A stretch of DNA of 64,000 bases from Acanthornis magna (Eukaryota > Chordata > Aves > Passeriformes > Acanthizidae). Shown here piece after piece: positions 27,398-41,725 of the stretch. The notes beneath the pieces were generated by a model, which was not told the origin of the DNA, made no database searches, and saw nothing but the letters and a program-made list of their open reading frames with translations. The translations under genes were made by a program, and so were the position numbers. The stretch spans positions 355,501 to 419,500 of the forward strand of contig JAWUZG010000330.1 in assembly GCA_036785705.1 (NCBI GenBank), given 5' to 3'. Numbering within the stretch: position 1 is the first letter of the stretch; each line of letters begins with the position of its first letter.

Positions 27398-30300
27398 TCA
27401 AATCACAAAAAGCTGGGAAAAGCCAACATTTTCAGAAGTCTTCTCTTTCCAGACCTGAGTCCAGGCCCTTGGATGACAGCTACCAGCATTCCAACTGTTA
27501 ACGGCGCATGGAAGTACACTGTAACACCAGAACAAACTCTGGAATGGTAAGGCTCTACCAGAAATCCTGACACTGGTATTGCTGTGTGGAAATGACCTCC
27601 CTCTTGCTGAGCAGAGCTCCACAGTCCTGCTCAGAGAAAAGTCTAGTGAAATACAACCACCTCTTGCAGCACAAGCTCTGCACAGCACTGAGCTGTGCTT
27701 TAGGAATGTGGGATGGACTCACCAGGTCTCTTGTAAAAATTCATGCATCAGTAAGATGGTGCTGCACTGTACAATGTCAAGATGCCTTGGTCAGATTTCC
27801 AAAGTTTCTGGGAATCTGACAGCTCTCACCAGGGCAAGCAATGAGTAGAACCTCTGGAAACCTTCCCTTTCCATTTAAGTGCTTAAAAGCTCCCTCTGAA
27901 CCCGTTAACTAGAGACTTTAAGGTTAATATTGTTCACTACAACAACTGTTGCCTCATTCATGACAATTATATGTGGAAGTGAGGCAAGATTTGTAGAGAA
28001 CAGACATCGCTTTTATTATATACTAGTGCAGTCTGGTAAAGAAGAGTTTCAGGATCATAATCCTTCAAGTCTTTTTAAATACTCAGTAATACAGATGCCA
28101 AAGCATTTAGAAGATAGCCAACTAAAAAACTATGTTTGATTTAAAGTACATGGTTTACAAATTCAGAAGAAAATCTTTTTATAGATCCTTCATAAAGTAG
28201 GAGTATACACAGAGTGGGAAAAAATAAAAGGAAGAAAAATAAACAACAAATATTTTACCTAAGACGTATTTTCAGAGAAATGAACAAAAGTCAGTTTTCA
28301 GACTTCTGTAAGGAGTTCCAAGGTTTTGTTCTTAGCCTCCTTAGGAGATGTGAAAAATACTAGACCAACATTTCTTGATCATTGGATCAACAGTAAATTG
28401 CACCACTGGTACGAGTCAAAAGTTCTGTTTACTCTTCTTACGCTTCAATTACAGCTCTTTTATATCAACTTAATATGCCATTTACTAAAAAAAAAACCAC
28501 CAACTGGGTGTGGGCACAATAACTGAAAAAACAAGCTTTATAAAATGAGGTTTAGTGCGAAAGGATACATATCTGCCTTCATTTTATTATTCCAAAATGT
28601 GTCACAGTGGAAATGGGCCATCGTCTGTTATGGCAGATATTAACTCTGATAGACTAGTCTTTGTAATAGAGGAAAATTGCACTGGGGTAGTCTTCCAGTG
28701 GCTTTCATTGTCATTATGTTATATTGCACCTAAAGCAGCACCAGCAAGAATCTTAATGAAAGATGAAAGCTGAGTGGCAGCAAGACTATTAAGAAAGAAA
28801 GAAACAGGGGTAGATTTACAACACTTGCTGCTTAACAGTGAGGAAATGCATTCGGGGGGCTCATTGTAAGCAACTTCCAGTACTTCGTGCATTACTTAGC
28901 TCATTCTTCTGTGTGACTTACACAGAGGTTATCTGTACTCATCAACAGACAGGATTTGCTGCTGGCACAAGAGATCATTTCCCCCATTTGTAATGGTACA
29001 ATTTCAGTTGTGAGTTATAATTTTTTTAAAAATCAGAATGGTGTGTAATGACTTTGGAAAACATGTTGTGGTAGCATAGGGAAACTAGAACTAGTAATAA
29101 TGCAAATAAATAATCTTGGTTTCCTAATATCACATGTCTGACGGTATAATATGTTATCAGCTTATTGCCAGCTTGTTTCTAAGATTACAGATTGTTTATT
29201 CAAACCAAACAGGTGGATAGCAGAGCATTTCTATGTACCTTCAGCCAGCATATATTTTTTTAAATCTTTCCTGGGAGCTTTTTGAAAATAAGTGTACCCC
29301 GTGGCAAATTATATTGTGACATATAATTATAGAGAGCTCAGCAATATAATTTCCGCATAGATCAATACTTTTAGATTCCCATCACAATTCTCTCTTCGCA
29401 TTGGCTGATAGAAATGAAGTGTTCATGTTGAATTAGCTCAGCTAGGGTAGAATGTCTCATGTCAAGATTTAGACAAAGTGGCTGAGTTTATTCGGTTTAC
29501 AAAAATCTGAATAATAAGAGAAAAAAATGGAAAGAGGGTAGGAGAGAGTCACTTAGCTATTTAGTCACAGTCTGGAATAAAAATGATCAGATTTTTTTGA
29601 AAATGTTTTAGAAGTTCTATAATGCACACAATAATACTTTGCAAGACCAAAATGTTGTCATTTTTGTAAGCAAATACTTTGAGCAATGTTACCTTTTGTT
29701 CAAATAATACTTCTGGTTATGCAAGATACTTTCTGGTGAAGGTATTCATTCTGCTCAACACGCCTTTCTCTCTGATGTGACCCCACTGTTCTTAGCTTTA
29801 CTTTCCTGAAATAAAAGGTTAGCTTTCAAAAATTCACCACATAGGAAGGTTTTTAATGTAAAAGAATTCCTCCTGGAAAGTCTCATTTTAAAAATTGTGG
29901 TGAAATTTTGTTTATTTTTATATTGTGTTCAGTTTGAGCTGAGTAACCATCTATATATGGGAGAATATTCTGATTTCCTTGGATTATTTGGTTCTGTACC
30001 TCATAGCATGGAGGTGTCATTAAAAATAGTTTGTGCTCACTGCTGTGACAAAGTTGTATCTGAGATAGATTAGTTTTTCATGTTGCTGTAATGGCAACCA
30101 CCGGGTAACTGTACTATAACATTCAGCAAATATTCCCTTGAAATTACTTCCACACCGTGTGTCCAGTTAACAAATATTAAACGACCCACTAAACCAAATA
30201 TTTTTCCATGTCAATAAACCACTTGCTGTTTTACATAGTGTTATCATAACATTTGGGAGCATTACCTTAAATTTCCACTTTTAAATTATGTTTTAAATAT

Positions 30301-33300
30301 ATTTCTTTTCAAACAATTCAGTTTTTCTATGGCTTGTCATTCTTTAAAAGGAGATTTAATCATCACATAAATCATCTGTGCATTAATGTGTATACAGAAG
30401 CTATCTCATCTTTGTGACTCTTCATGTGATCATCCTCCTTTTTACATTTGGAATACCTGAACACTAATTTTCAACCTGTTCCATATAAATTTACAATGCA
30501 GAGATATTTGAGGATAAAATAGAACTTTCTCTTGAAAATTAGCCTGAAATAATATATGTTTGCCATGCAACGAGGGTAATCTAATTTGAAGCATAACAGA
30601 CTGGGCTAAAAAACCAAATTATTATAACCTAGAACAATTATTTTCCTAACATTAATTCTGGGTATCTAAAGAAAATCCAACAAGGAGAAAAAAAAAATTC
30701 ATGTTGCAAATACTTATGCTGTATGTAAGAATATTCCAGTTAAAGGTTTAGGAGAGAAAAATCAAATATATGTTTAACATAGTTTTTTGCACTGAACAAC
30801 CCTACTTCAAAAGCAGTTACAAAACCCATAATGATCATACTAAAAAATGCCACTTGCATTACTTTTTTACTAAGGATTTATATTAAAATGCACTGGATAC
30901 TTTCATCACTAGTTCTACTACTATTATCATGTGCAGTCTTACAAATCACAATGTGAGTCTCTCTGTCAAGCTGCTACTGTATTACGTGAGACTTTTAAAA
31001 TCATTTATATTGTTGTTGCACATACTTTTCTGTCATCAAAATCTCTTTGATGCAATCTGGCATGAGGTCACAAAATCTCAGTAAGTTCTACAGATATTGC
31101 CCTATTTGAATTTTCTTCCATAACTCTTCCCACATGATAAAAAAGGCCATGCAGAACAAAAAATCTTTACACGGCTGGGCAGGATACCAGGGATTTCTGA
31201 GTGCAGAATCTACTGGATTGCATCTGCATTGCTAAGTAGAACTACTACAAGTCTCCCCAACGTGAAGTCCAGCTGTGCCTCGGGAGGTGGCATCCACAGG
31301 AAGAATATTCCCAGAATATTCCCAGAGGGCAGCACAGGCGTGACCACACCAGCCCCAGCACTCCTGATGCTTCCTGCAGAGCTCTCAGCCATTCTGTCAG
31401 CAGACTCTGTGTCTTTAGACAGCCCTGCCTTCCTTCACGCACCTCAGGGCACACAACACGACCTCCAGTCCCTTGCTGTGTGAACACGACTTCTACAGGC
31501 TGCCAAAAAGATCTTTGCATTAATTCAGCCACACTAAAGGAAAGAAATGCCTCCAGAAACACCCCATGAAGCCTTGAAGGAGACACAGGATAAGGGATGC
31601 CATGTCTCATGGAAAAGGCTGTTTTATTTAAGTGATGTAGACACATTTTAAGGATATCTCCAATCTGCAAGGCAGTGACTGCAGCTGGTCAGTGTAACAC
31701 GTCATGGTTCAATAAGCCACCCTTCCCGTGTCGGGCTGTGAAAGGGATGCTGCACCCCAGCACCACGAGGCAGCAATATCCAAAGAAGCTGATAGGGAAG
31801 GTGCTGAAAACAAATTCTAATGTTTGGCGAGTAAGATTTGATAAAATGGATTGCATACATTGGCATCCAGTAAATTATCAAAGCCCTGAACGTTTCTCGA
31901 AGGAAGGAAATCACAGGATATTACACAGTTGCAAAATGTAGAAAAAGCAATAATATTTACAGACTGATATTTTATCACATCTTTTTGAAAATTTTCAATA
32001 CTTCTAAGATTTGAAAAGCTAATTAGAGCACCATCAATAAAAATACTTTATGTATCTGTGCAATGTTGATGGAAAAAAGTCAGTTTCTGATCTGAGCTGT
32101 CAATCAAAAAGCTTTGCTCTTCTCTAAGATTTCTCCAGAGCTACAATTTTATAAGCAGCAAAAAAAGAAGTACTTAGACTTACAACTAGACTCTGCTTTT
32201 ATATCCCATTCACTTTTTCACCATTTATATTGGATAAAATACTGACAATTATCAAATACAGATATTTGCTTAGAGTTGTTTCTTTATCTGTATGTTTAGT
32301 TCTGCCAAGTGATACTTAGGGAAGAGCAGATGACCAGCAGATAGAGTTGGTATAACTGGGCAAGGCTCAGCATAGTAGAGCAGAATATTGTAAAGTTTCT
32401 GAGCTCATAAGACAAATTTAGCCATATCAAGAATTTGAGCATTTCTGTGCCATTTCTTATTACTTAAGTCCAAGGAAGGCTCAGAGAGTTGAAAAGTGGA
32501 AATTGCAGTAGCACAGTTAGGACCAGAAGAAGGCAATAGGTATTTATGAATTTATATATGTATATAAGGGAACATGAGCAGCCAGACATCCAGTCAAAGC
32601 ACTTGATTCTTTAAAAACAGAAGGAGAGACATTTTGCTACAAACACTGTAAGAAGCAGCATATGTCAGGAGAACTTACTCTTGCTGCCTTTCAAAATGAG
32701 ACAAATCACACAGCTTTTTGCTGCCCCTTCAGCTGAATTTGGCCTTGCATATTAGTCCTCATATTTGTACTATTGTGCTAATGAGCACTACCTCCTTCTT
32801 AGGAATAAGCAGATTTGTAATGGCAGGGCCGAGTGTGCCATTTCAACAGCCTGCAAATGACTTGTGTCACAGGACGGAATTGCTGTCCTTCCACTATTGC
32901 CACCTCCCAAAGGGAATCAATAGGCTGTTTCCTTCTCCTGGCAGGATTCAGGGAATCAGTTAATTTGTGGGTTTTAATTACTCCATCAGGTAACACCACA
33001 CCACATCTAGAGAGAATCATTAGGTGCTGTCTGGCCGACAGAAGCATTATTCATTGGTGGGGCTCTATCACTGTTCACATAAGCAGAAAATGCCAATACA
33101 CAACACGGGAAAGCCAATAGGGATCAATCAATTTCCTCTAAGCCTCTTTGTACAGTGTTCAATGTCCATGTGTTTAAATTTCTTTTCACAGCATAGTGCT
33201 ACACTGCTGAGTGCAGGCTGTGCCACGGTTTCATAACTAATACCTTAGTGGCAACCTAAACATTTCACTTATAATTCTTGAGCAATAGATTTTTCCTCCA

Positions 33301-35562
33301 AAACAAAATTATTGTATTTTTTCCTAACCTATTTCTCTTGTTTGATAAGGAGAGTATCAAAAAGACTGTTAAGCCAGCATGGATTTCCCCTCAGACCCTA
33401 CTCTATCTTTCCTCTTTTGCCTTCCATTGACAAGTCTGCCCATTCTTTTTCTTCAGAATTTTGTTACTAATCGATATTCTGATTTATGGCATCTGTCACT
33501 GAGAGTGATGCTACAAAGTGGCACAATGCGGGATTTCTCCACCTTAAAATATTTTTCTGCATATACTTGCCCTTTTGCATTGGTATTATTTGCTTATTTC
33601 ATAGCAAGCATAGCTCTCTCACAAAACCTCTTTGTTGGGCACATGCCATTTGACAACGGAAAATTCACTTAACATTTGGAGCAAGAGTATGGCCTGAAAT
33701 CTTCAAGTATCAATCAGAGCCACACAATGAAATTTCCTGCACTCCTTCATGCATGTACATTTCTGATCAAAGAACTAGTAACAGCAAACATGACATTTGA
33801 ACTGCAGTATAACATACAAATGTACTAGTTATTACATTCTTGCCCTTTGCCTTCTTTATAGTTACTTCTCATGCTTTGATTATCTTTCAGACCAAGTTAG
33901 AATGAATCTGTTGCCATTCTTTCCACAGTCAGGTCCACTTCTTTCACATGGGACCTGAGACAACGTCCTTTACAAAAAATCTTACAATAAGAAATTTGCT
34001 TCAAATCTGTTATCAGTATACGGCTAGGAATAAGACACAGAAGTTACAGAAACAATATTTATTAGTGGACCTCACTGAATTCCCAGTGTAAACATTTCTA
34101 TGTTAAACTAATCTCAGAGTTTTTTTCCTTTGCACACTCTGGCATTAAGCTATAGAACCTTTAGACACTCATTTTCTGACATAAATCTGTTACATCTCTA
34201 ATTTAGACACTTCATATCTTTACAAGTGCTTCAACAGTTATGTCTACAGACTGTCTGCTAGAAAAGCTGAAGGATCTGTACTTCCTGTTTTGTTTTGTTT
34301 CACTGTGTTTTGTTTTCTTTCCAATATCCAAAATAGATAATTGTGTGTTTCAGAGGAAAGGTTTGATCTTATTCATATTTTGGCAAAGAGGAAATATAAT
34401 TTCTGTTTAGATCAACATAAAGCAATGCACAGGAGCACACTCCTCCACCTAGCTCTTACTCATATAAAACAACAGCTTGGAGCTGGCCATTACTGCTCAA
34501 GAATAACACTTTGTGTGTATGAAAACATCAGCAAAGTGCCAGTAATGACTTAAAAAAAAAATAAAGGCATATTGCAGAGGAAAAAAAACAGAGAATGTAA
34601 TTTTGTCAGTATGAGTCCTTGATGCACCCACACCTGGAAAGTGTTCAGACAAGAGCCGTAGGGATAATCACAGGTGTTACGAGCAGGGCAGTGAGAGGTC
34701 AGCTTTTTATCAGCCCTTCCACTACAAAGACTCAGGATGTTAAAGGAAACGTAAGGATGTGATTTCTCATGTAGCAGGGATATGAAATGCATTGTCTTTA
34801 GAAACTTTTAATGCTAATGGCTCCAGTTACCTGTGTTTTTCAAAGGGCAGAACCATGGCAAAGCAATCTTCAAGTTTCTGGCTTACCTTTTGCTCCATGG
34901 TAAAGAGAATGCAGTAGCAACGATAGGAAGACTCATTTGATGCATTAGATGTTGCTAAGCACCCACACTGTGGGGCTGATAAACACCCTGCCTACAAGAA
35001 AATTGCTGAAATAATGAGAGTAACTGGTGGAATAAATGCACCCGGCAATGAATTGAAGAAGTAATCAAAATGAGCCTACAACATCAAATGCTGCAAAGCA
35101 AAACAAGGACTGTGGATTGCTATAGAAATTATAAATCATATATATTGAACTTTTAGCACTGATAGGCTTATATAACATGTACAAAATAGCTCTTTATAAT
35201 ATCACATGTCCTTACAACAAAATTAGACTGTGTGGCATTTCACTAAATGATAGGAAGACATCAGGCAAAGTTTCTACTTCTGCCAGGCATCTTCCTTTTT
35301 GCTGGAATCCTGTTTCATCAGAAAAGAACCATAGCAAAGACTGTTGAAAGGTAATACTCCGGGTCCACCTACTAAAACAGGTCATGCCATGTATGTGTCT
35401 GTACCAAAATCCAAACAGCTGAATTCGGTATTTTCAGAATATGCCTGAATTTGTTTCAAAACAGAGGTCACGAGATATTTTAAAATGTTCAGATGACTTC
35501 TGTTCCCTTCAAAGAATATGTAGAGGTGGAGCTGATGTACAAGGCACATGCTAAAACAAACT
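27398..35562. other. Long unassigned A/T-rich stretch
   Basis: No gene was recognised. A modestly GC-richer patch at about 31170-31660 contains a short direct repeat (GAATATTCCCA twice, near 31303-31325) and overlapping chance frames on both strands. The remainder lacks recognisable repeats. Confidence 0.45.
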
Positions 35563-35758
35563 AGGAAGAAAACAACAAAAAAAACCCAAAAAACAAAAAA
35601 ACAAAAACAAAAAAAAAACAAAAACAAAAAACAAAAAACAAAAAACAAAAAAAAAACAAAAAAAAAAAAAAAAAAAAAAAAAAACAAACCAAAAAAAAAA
35701 AAAAAAAAAAAAAAAACAAGACCAAAAAACCAAACAAACAAAACAAAAAAAAACCCCA
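35563..35758 (+). repeat. A-rich (CAAAn) tract of about 195 bp
   Basis: A nearly T-free plus strand made of A with scattered C and few G, including several long pure A runs. It generates spurious Lys-rich frames on the plus strand and Phe-rich frames on the minus strand. Confidence 0.95.
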
Positions 35759-38700
35759 ACTCCCGAACTGGAGAAAAGACAAATCAGAAGTTCAAGCCCA
35801 AATGCTGCATTTACATTCTCGTTTACCAGCTGCTTCAAAGAGGCAATTTTCATTGTATGTTTTTCTGTTTGGCAGATAGAATGGGAAGAGAATAGGGAAA
35901 ATTACTATAGTCAGGTATAGGATTCTCTTATTAGACTGCATTAAAACCTGACAATTTCCTAATATATTTTCTCTGAGATTAATAGAATAGAGATCTCTCA
36001 GGTTTCCTCTTGAGAGCCAGGCTTAAATACACACATCCAAAAATAAAATGATGCTGGAATTCTTGAATTTCATCTGTTCTTCAGGCTATAAAAATTTTTG
36101 ATTTCTATGTTTTTACCTAAAACCTGTTATGTATGAACTGCATCATGAGGTGCTAGCTACAGTTATTCTACTAGGTGAAGACCAGAAGCTCTTCCATTGA
36201 GGAAAGATCTGAATTTTAAGTTGGTAATCAAAATTAAAAAAAAGAAAATCTCTCTGTAAATTATAATTAGATTGATAGTGCAGAGTACTCACGACATTTT
36301 AATCCAGCAAAAGTGGATTTTATAACTGACTTAGATTTATTATGTCTAGACTAAATTTAAACTTCATTTTTGTTAGGAAAAAAAAAAAAGACAAGCATTC
36401 AGTCAAAGTAAGAAGATTGTTTTAATTTTTCTTAAACTCCCTAGCAGAAAAGCCTAGAAGAGAAATTATATTATCCTAATACATATGTAGAGCAGGTTTA
36501 CAGGTCGTTAAGTATCAGATAGGCTTAGGATGAAGTAGAAATACATCTTTGTGATTAAATTATATCAAAAGACCATTATACAAAAACTCATTTCATCTGG
36601 AGCAATGATTACTTATTCAACCATTACCCTGTATGCACATGCTCCATTGGTTTCAGCTGAGGAACTCCAGCAAGAAAAAAGGAAATAAATTTGGAGATGG
36701 AAAAAAAGTAGGTAAAATTCACTGAAGTAAATGTTGACTAAATGTTGTTGTTAGACCGTGTACCTAGCAAAATTTTATATTGGTTGGATTTATATTCTCA
36801 AATAACCACTCCTGAAGGACATATTGTACAAGGATGCGGGTCTTGTCAAAGGGTAGAATTTGTTTTCGTAGGAGGGAGTGACCAGGGCAGTTACAGTAAA
36901 GTACTTACAAAATAATAACATACAATTTAAATGACTGATATATTTTCTGCTGTATTTGCTGATGGTGCTGTAAAGTGACATTAATATACAGATGGAAGTT
37001 TTCTCCATTAAACACTATAGTCTGTTAAACTAAAAAACAAAACAAAACAACAACAATTTTAAAAAGAAAAAGAAAAGAAACAAAAAGAAAATAAAAAACC
37101 ACGCAAAAACTCAGAGGAAAAACCAAAAATATTTGAAGCACTTTAAAAAATAGCTACAACTCTACTTTTACAATAAGACTTTTTTCTATTTTTCTCCTCT
37201 TTCTTTTCAAAACTGGCTAACCCTATTACTATACAGTAGTAAATAAAAATTAAATGCAATGTTTTGCTTTCTTTCCCAGTTAAAAACCATACCATGAGAG
37301 AAAATTACTCCATCAGACATTTTGTCCCCCTTTCACTTTCTTCTCAAGTGGCAGTTCAATCCCCATTGATTTTTTCACTGATTTTTTAAGTGGGAAAAAA
37401 CCCCTAGAATGTGTCACTTCTATTAAGACATTTTTATAACATAATTCTACCCTCTAAAAAGCAAAGAATTCAAAAACAAAGACACAGCAGGAGTTTTTTC
37501 ACAAAAGAGGAAAAAAAGTCAATTGGTTCTACACAGGTATACTAGTAGAATATTATCTACATAGATTACTATGTTATTATCTGATGACCATTTGTTTTTT
37601 TTGGTTTTTTTTTAAAGAATGATGGACTGGGTTCCAGCAGGCATTTGCCCACTAGCATTTAGTTCTCATTAAGAAACAAAACACAGGAATATACATGGAA
37701 GGGGAGAACTGGGTAACTGTTTTCTCTTCCTTTATGATAAATGGTTCTGTTTAAAAATAATGACATCTGTCTCACAGTCCAGAATTTCAAAGGTATATGG
37801 TGTCCTCTGGGACACAAGCATAAGAATACTGTCCAGGGCCAAAACAGTGATTGCAGCAGGGCGTAGGCAAGAGATTACTTGGCTGGGTTGTCTACTGCTG
37901 CCATGGGGCACAGTGCCTCCCTAGGACAGTGTGAGCACCGAAGTTTAGAGAGCAGAATTTCTTAACCTCTTCTGAATATTACATTTTTCAGAAGAGCCAG
38001 GGAAAACCCTTCTGCAAGGAATAGGAGGTCTGGGACAAAGTACAGGCAGGGATTCAAGGTAATTTATGTATCATTTTGTTATATCATCTTGCTTCCCATC
38101 AAAACGTTGTGGGAGAGTTGGTACAAGCCTTCACGTGCTTAAAAGGTTTCTGCTGCAAATTCACATAACTCACACTCTACAGACATCTTACTATTTAATA
38201 AATTTCTTCAGCGGACTTCTTCTTAGGCTCTATCCATGAAGAGAATATATTCTTGCACAAACGTAACATCTTGTTTCACTCTTTGCTTAAGAGGTGCTTT
38301 ATATGACATTTTACAGACTTACTAGAGGAAGCCCAGGTAGATGCTTGAGCATCTGTTCTTACATTGTCTGAATAATATAGTGTGCCTCATGGTCTTGCCT
38401 GTGGAATACTTCTTGCTCTAATACACTGGTAAGACATGGCTGTAAAATGGAAACAATTTTTCCAAACCCAAATTTGTTATAGCTTTTACAGAGCATAATA
38501 TACCAAATTTATTAATTAATGTGAACAGCGATAATATGTTAAAGTTTTTCACCCACTGTTATTTATAAGACATTTTACTTACAATCTTCACTCTTGCAGA
38601 GTCAATGGGAGTTTCTTTATTAATTTCAGTAAGCACAAAATTTTTTTAATTTTACCAATAGGTTTCTAAGAGGCAACAAAGGGAATAAAAAAAACAGCCT

Positions 38701-40035
38701 GTCTTGTCTCTCTTTTTCTACTCAGGTCAAGAAGGTTGTTAAGTATAATTATTCTTCTATACATGAAGTTTTCCTCTATCAGGCACTTCAGCGTTCAGCT
38801 ATCTCCCACATGTTATGCAACATCTGCATGATAAAAAATAGGGGTGGAATATAGTGCCATTAGAAAACAGATGTGTCCAGCTCTCTACAAGTTCTAAAAA
38901 CCGCAAAATTTCTAAAATTTTTATGAAAACCAGAATCTTTACAAAGAGCAGTTGCTTAAATCTGACTAATAAAAATTAAAGCAGTAAGTACCTGTCACAT
39001 TCATAGTCCAAAACAACACTTCCTGAAAAAAGCTTTAGGCATTATTCTACAAAAGATGGATTAGATCAGTTACAAAATTATATAATTTCCAGAATACTTG
39101 TTGCTTCCACAAGTTAAACTCCCTGTCTTGGTGAAGAACTGATGGCTTTGAAGACAAAGGAAGTAATTGCAGAAGTTATACCTACTTTGTACTCTTTTCC
39201 ATCAAAATGGTCGTTTTGATGGATTCAGGCTTCAGAATTCATGGGGACAGAGACTTCTGTGATTTTTATTTTAAATTAATCAACAAGTTCTTGCTTTTGG
39301 CACACAAGTCTCCCTCCTAAGAGAGTGGACCCACTTCTAAGAGATAGGAACTCTATTGAATATATCTATACAGTTGTAAAACCTACAGATGAGAAAAATT
39401 CATCTACTTGCACATTTTTTCAGGAACTGATTATATATTGCTGCTGTTTTCTCAAACCTGGCTTTAAAAAGTAACCAAATTTCCATTTTATTTTGATGTT
39501 CATTACTTCCCTCATTTTAGCTTTTCTCCAGACTTGCAATTTATTTAGTATCAGCCCTGATATACCATTACATCTATATTTCTAACTCTTGCATTTCTAG
39601 TGATAAATCCTATTTATTAAATTACTCATTTTTTGAACTAAGGCCACAGTTCTCTAAGGATAGTTGTGCCCCACTCACTCAGCTGCAATCTAGCAGTTGT
39701 AAATGGGATGTATGAGAAGAGAAAAAAAATATATCAGATTTCTAAGGCAGTTTAACTCTCTAACTATTACAGCAATCAGATTCTAAAGAAATTTATTAGA
39801 TAATAATCCGTGTCCCAATCATTATGGCTCAATAATATGGCTGTTGCACTACATGGACAAAAGTGCATCTCAGTTCCCACTGTAAAAGTTACTTTGTTTC
39901 AGAGTAAATACCAGAGCTTCTTGATGTGGAGGAATTCGTAGACTCTTTTTCTCTTCTTTTTGATTAATTTCAGATTTGAGATGTCAGAGAGTATGTACTT
40001 AAGAGTGAAAAGCAATCCTTTTTTAACCACTGGTG
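35759..40035. other. Unassigned A/T-rich DNA
   Basis: No exon, RNA gene or known transposon was recognised. A short (CAAAA)-type patch lies at 37030-37085. Confidence 0.45.
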
Positions 40036-40415
40036 GTGATGCCTAAAACAGGGAACTGAAACAGCAGACTAGACAAAGTTAGGAGAACAAAAAGCAGGCA
40101 AATTTGTTGAAGGCCTTCAAGGTACATTCAGGGCAAGCAAAGCCCCCTCTATGAGGCTACACCAAAAATGGATGGCGGGTCACGAGCTCTTCACCTTTTA
40201 TAAGTTCTGTCCTACTAGAATATTGGCCCTTAATTCTCCAATCACACCCTTCGGCACTGATATTAACCACCCCAGGCCTGCTCCCCCCCAGCTCACTGTT
40301 GTTTGCATATTTTTGGGCTCTAGGGCAATGAATGTGCCCTTGAATTTCTATTCAGAGGCAGTTGTTTTGGCTAACGGTGCTGGGAACAGAGGTTTTTAAT
40401 GTTTTATACAACACC
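40036..40415 (-). mobile_element. Antisense LTR (avian ERV), partial or solo
   Basis: On the minus strand there is a TATA box (TTATAAAAGG, around 40202-40193) with an inverted CCAAT element upstream (ATTGGAGAATT). A U5-like segment containing TTGAAGGCCTTCAA, a phrase I associate with passerine ERV LTRs, lies downstream. The lower-coordinate end near 40036 fits the LTR 3' end. The upper end is unclear and no target duplication was found. Confidence 0.5.
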
Positions 40416-41209
40416 AAAGCTACAGATACATGAAAAATAAAAATTAGAAATTCTTAAGGCATCAGTGGGAAAGCAATTTGTAAGTGGAGAGAGAAGTGTT
40501 GCAATCATGCATTAGTCAAGCTGAGTTTGACCACTAGAGCATCAGCAGATGTAAATAGCATTTGAAAAGTTTCATACCAAATTTAAACTAAGTCGTAAGT
40601 TGATACCACAAGCAATAACACTTCTATTACCAACTTAAAATTAAGCAGCAAAAGAATAACAACTTCAGGGACAGCAACCACGAGCAGAAATTTCATTTGA
40701 TCATAATGTTTAGCTGAAATGCTTTTGTAGTGAAACTATGTCTGTTTGGAAATCCAAAGGACATGATTTAGCTCATTTCTCGCAGTAAAAGTAAAAGCAG
40801 GTGGACCTCCGCTCAATGTTCATGGCAAGGTTCCAATTTCTGGAAAAATTTCCATTTAAGTAAAAGCATCAAATCTAATGAAGTTACACAGTTTCAACCC
40901 AGGGAAAAGAAATTGACCCTAAAATCCTACAGAAATTCTACAGTCTCTTTCATTTTATTTTAATGGATGACTCTAAAGGTGATTGAAACTCATGCAATAC
41001 ACCAAAGAAAGCATTTCATACATGACCCATAAATGTTTGAACTGTATTTGTTTCTGTTGTGGTTTTATTTTCTGTTTACTGAACAGTTACATTTTTAGTT
41101 TTCCTAAAGAGACGTTACAGCTTTCAGTTCAATTCCTTCCTTCTTACACAGAAAGTAAAGAGTAAAAGATCTCCCATGATATTCCTTTTTTCTTGTTTGG
41201 ACTTCAAGT

Positions 41210-41487
41210 CAGTGGTTGCTTTTTGGCCAATACTGCAAGAGCACAGCCAAAACCCTTCCAGAGAGAGAAAATAAGACCAAGCTTAAGTTTAGAAATGGAA
41301 GGAAAGCCAAAACCATTAGTAGATCATAAAGAAGAAGTTCTTCAAGACACCTGTGCACAAGTAATATACAGTACAGGTCAAGAAGACAAATCACAAGCTC
41401 ATTTTAAATAGTTTCAGGTTTTAGACACAAAAGATAAATCTTTAAAGGCTTTAAAAAAATATGAAGACCAAAAAGTAAGAGTGTAAT
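41210..41487 (+). pseudogene. Coding-like segment with one in-frame stop
   Basis: A frame entered after an AAG at 41206-41208 reads as a hydrophilic, protein-like sequence (around residues QPKPFQREKIRPSLSLEMEG). It stops at a TAG (41409-41411), then continues in the same frame for 24 more protein-like codons to a TAA. A possible donor (AAA|GTAAGA) lies near 41477. It could be a broken exon, a remnant of a retrocopy or a chance frame. I do not recognise the family. Confidence 0.25.
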
Positions 41488-41687
41488 TTTGACTGTTTAA
41501 TGACCAAAACCCATAAAAATTAATTATTCTACTCCTTTTTTAATTAAATCAATCATTTTTACTGGGAAAAAAAAATTATGCTTTTGCAAAAAAAGATCTA
41601 GTTGGCAACATCTTAAATAAGCTGTTGCTTTAGTATTTCCTAGAGAAGACTGACTGTAAATACCATACCACTTTAACCTTTTCCCTA

Positions 41688-41691
<4 letters not shown>

Positions 41692-41722
<31 letters not shown>
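41692..41722 (+). repeat. (TG)15 dinucleotide microsatellite
   Basis: An uninterrupted TG run of 31 bases. Confidence 0.98.

Positions 41723-41725
<3 letters not shown>

Noticed and set aside
35382..35895. Phe-rich minus frames and a Lys-rich plus frame
   Set aside because: Pure translation of a CAAA/poly(A) tract.
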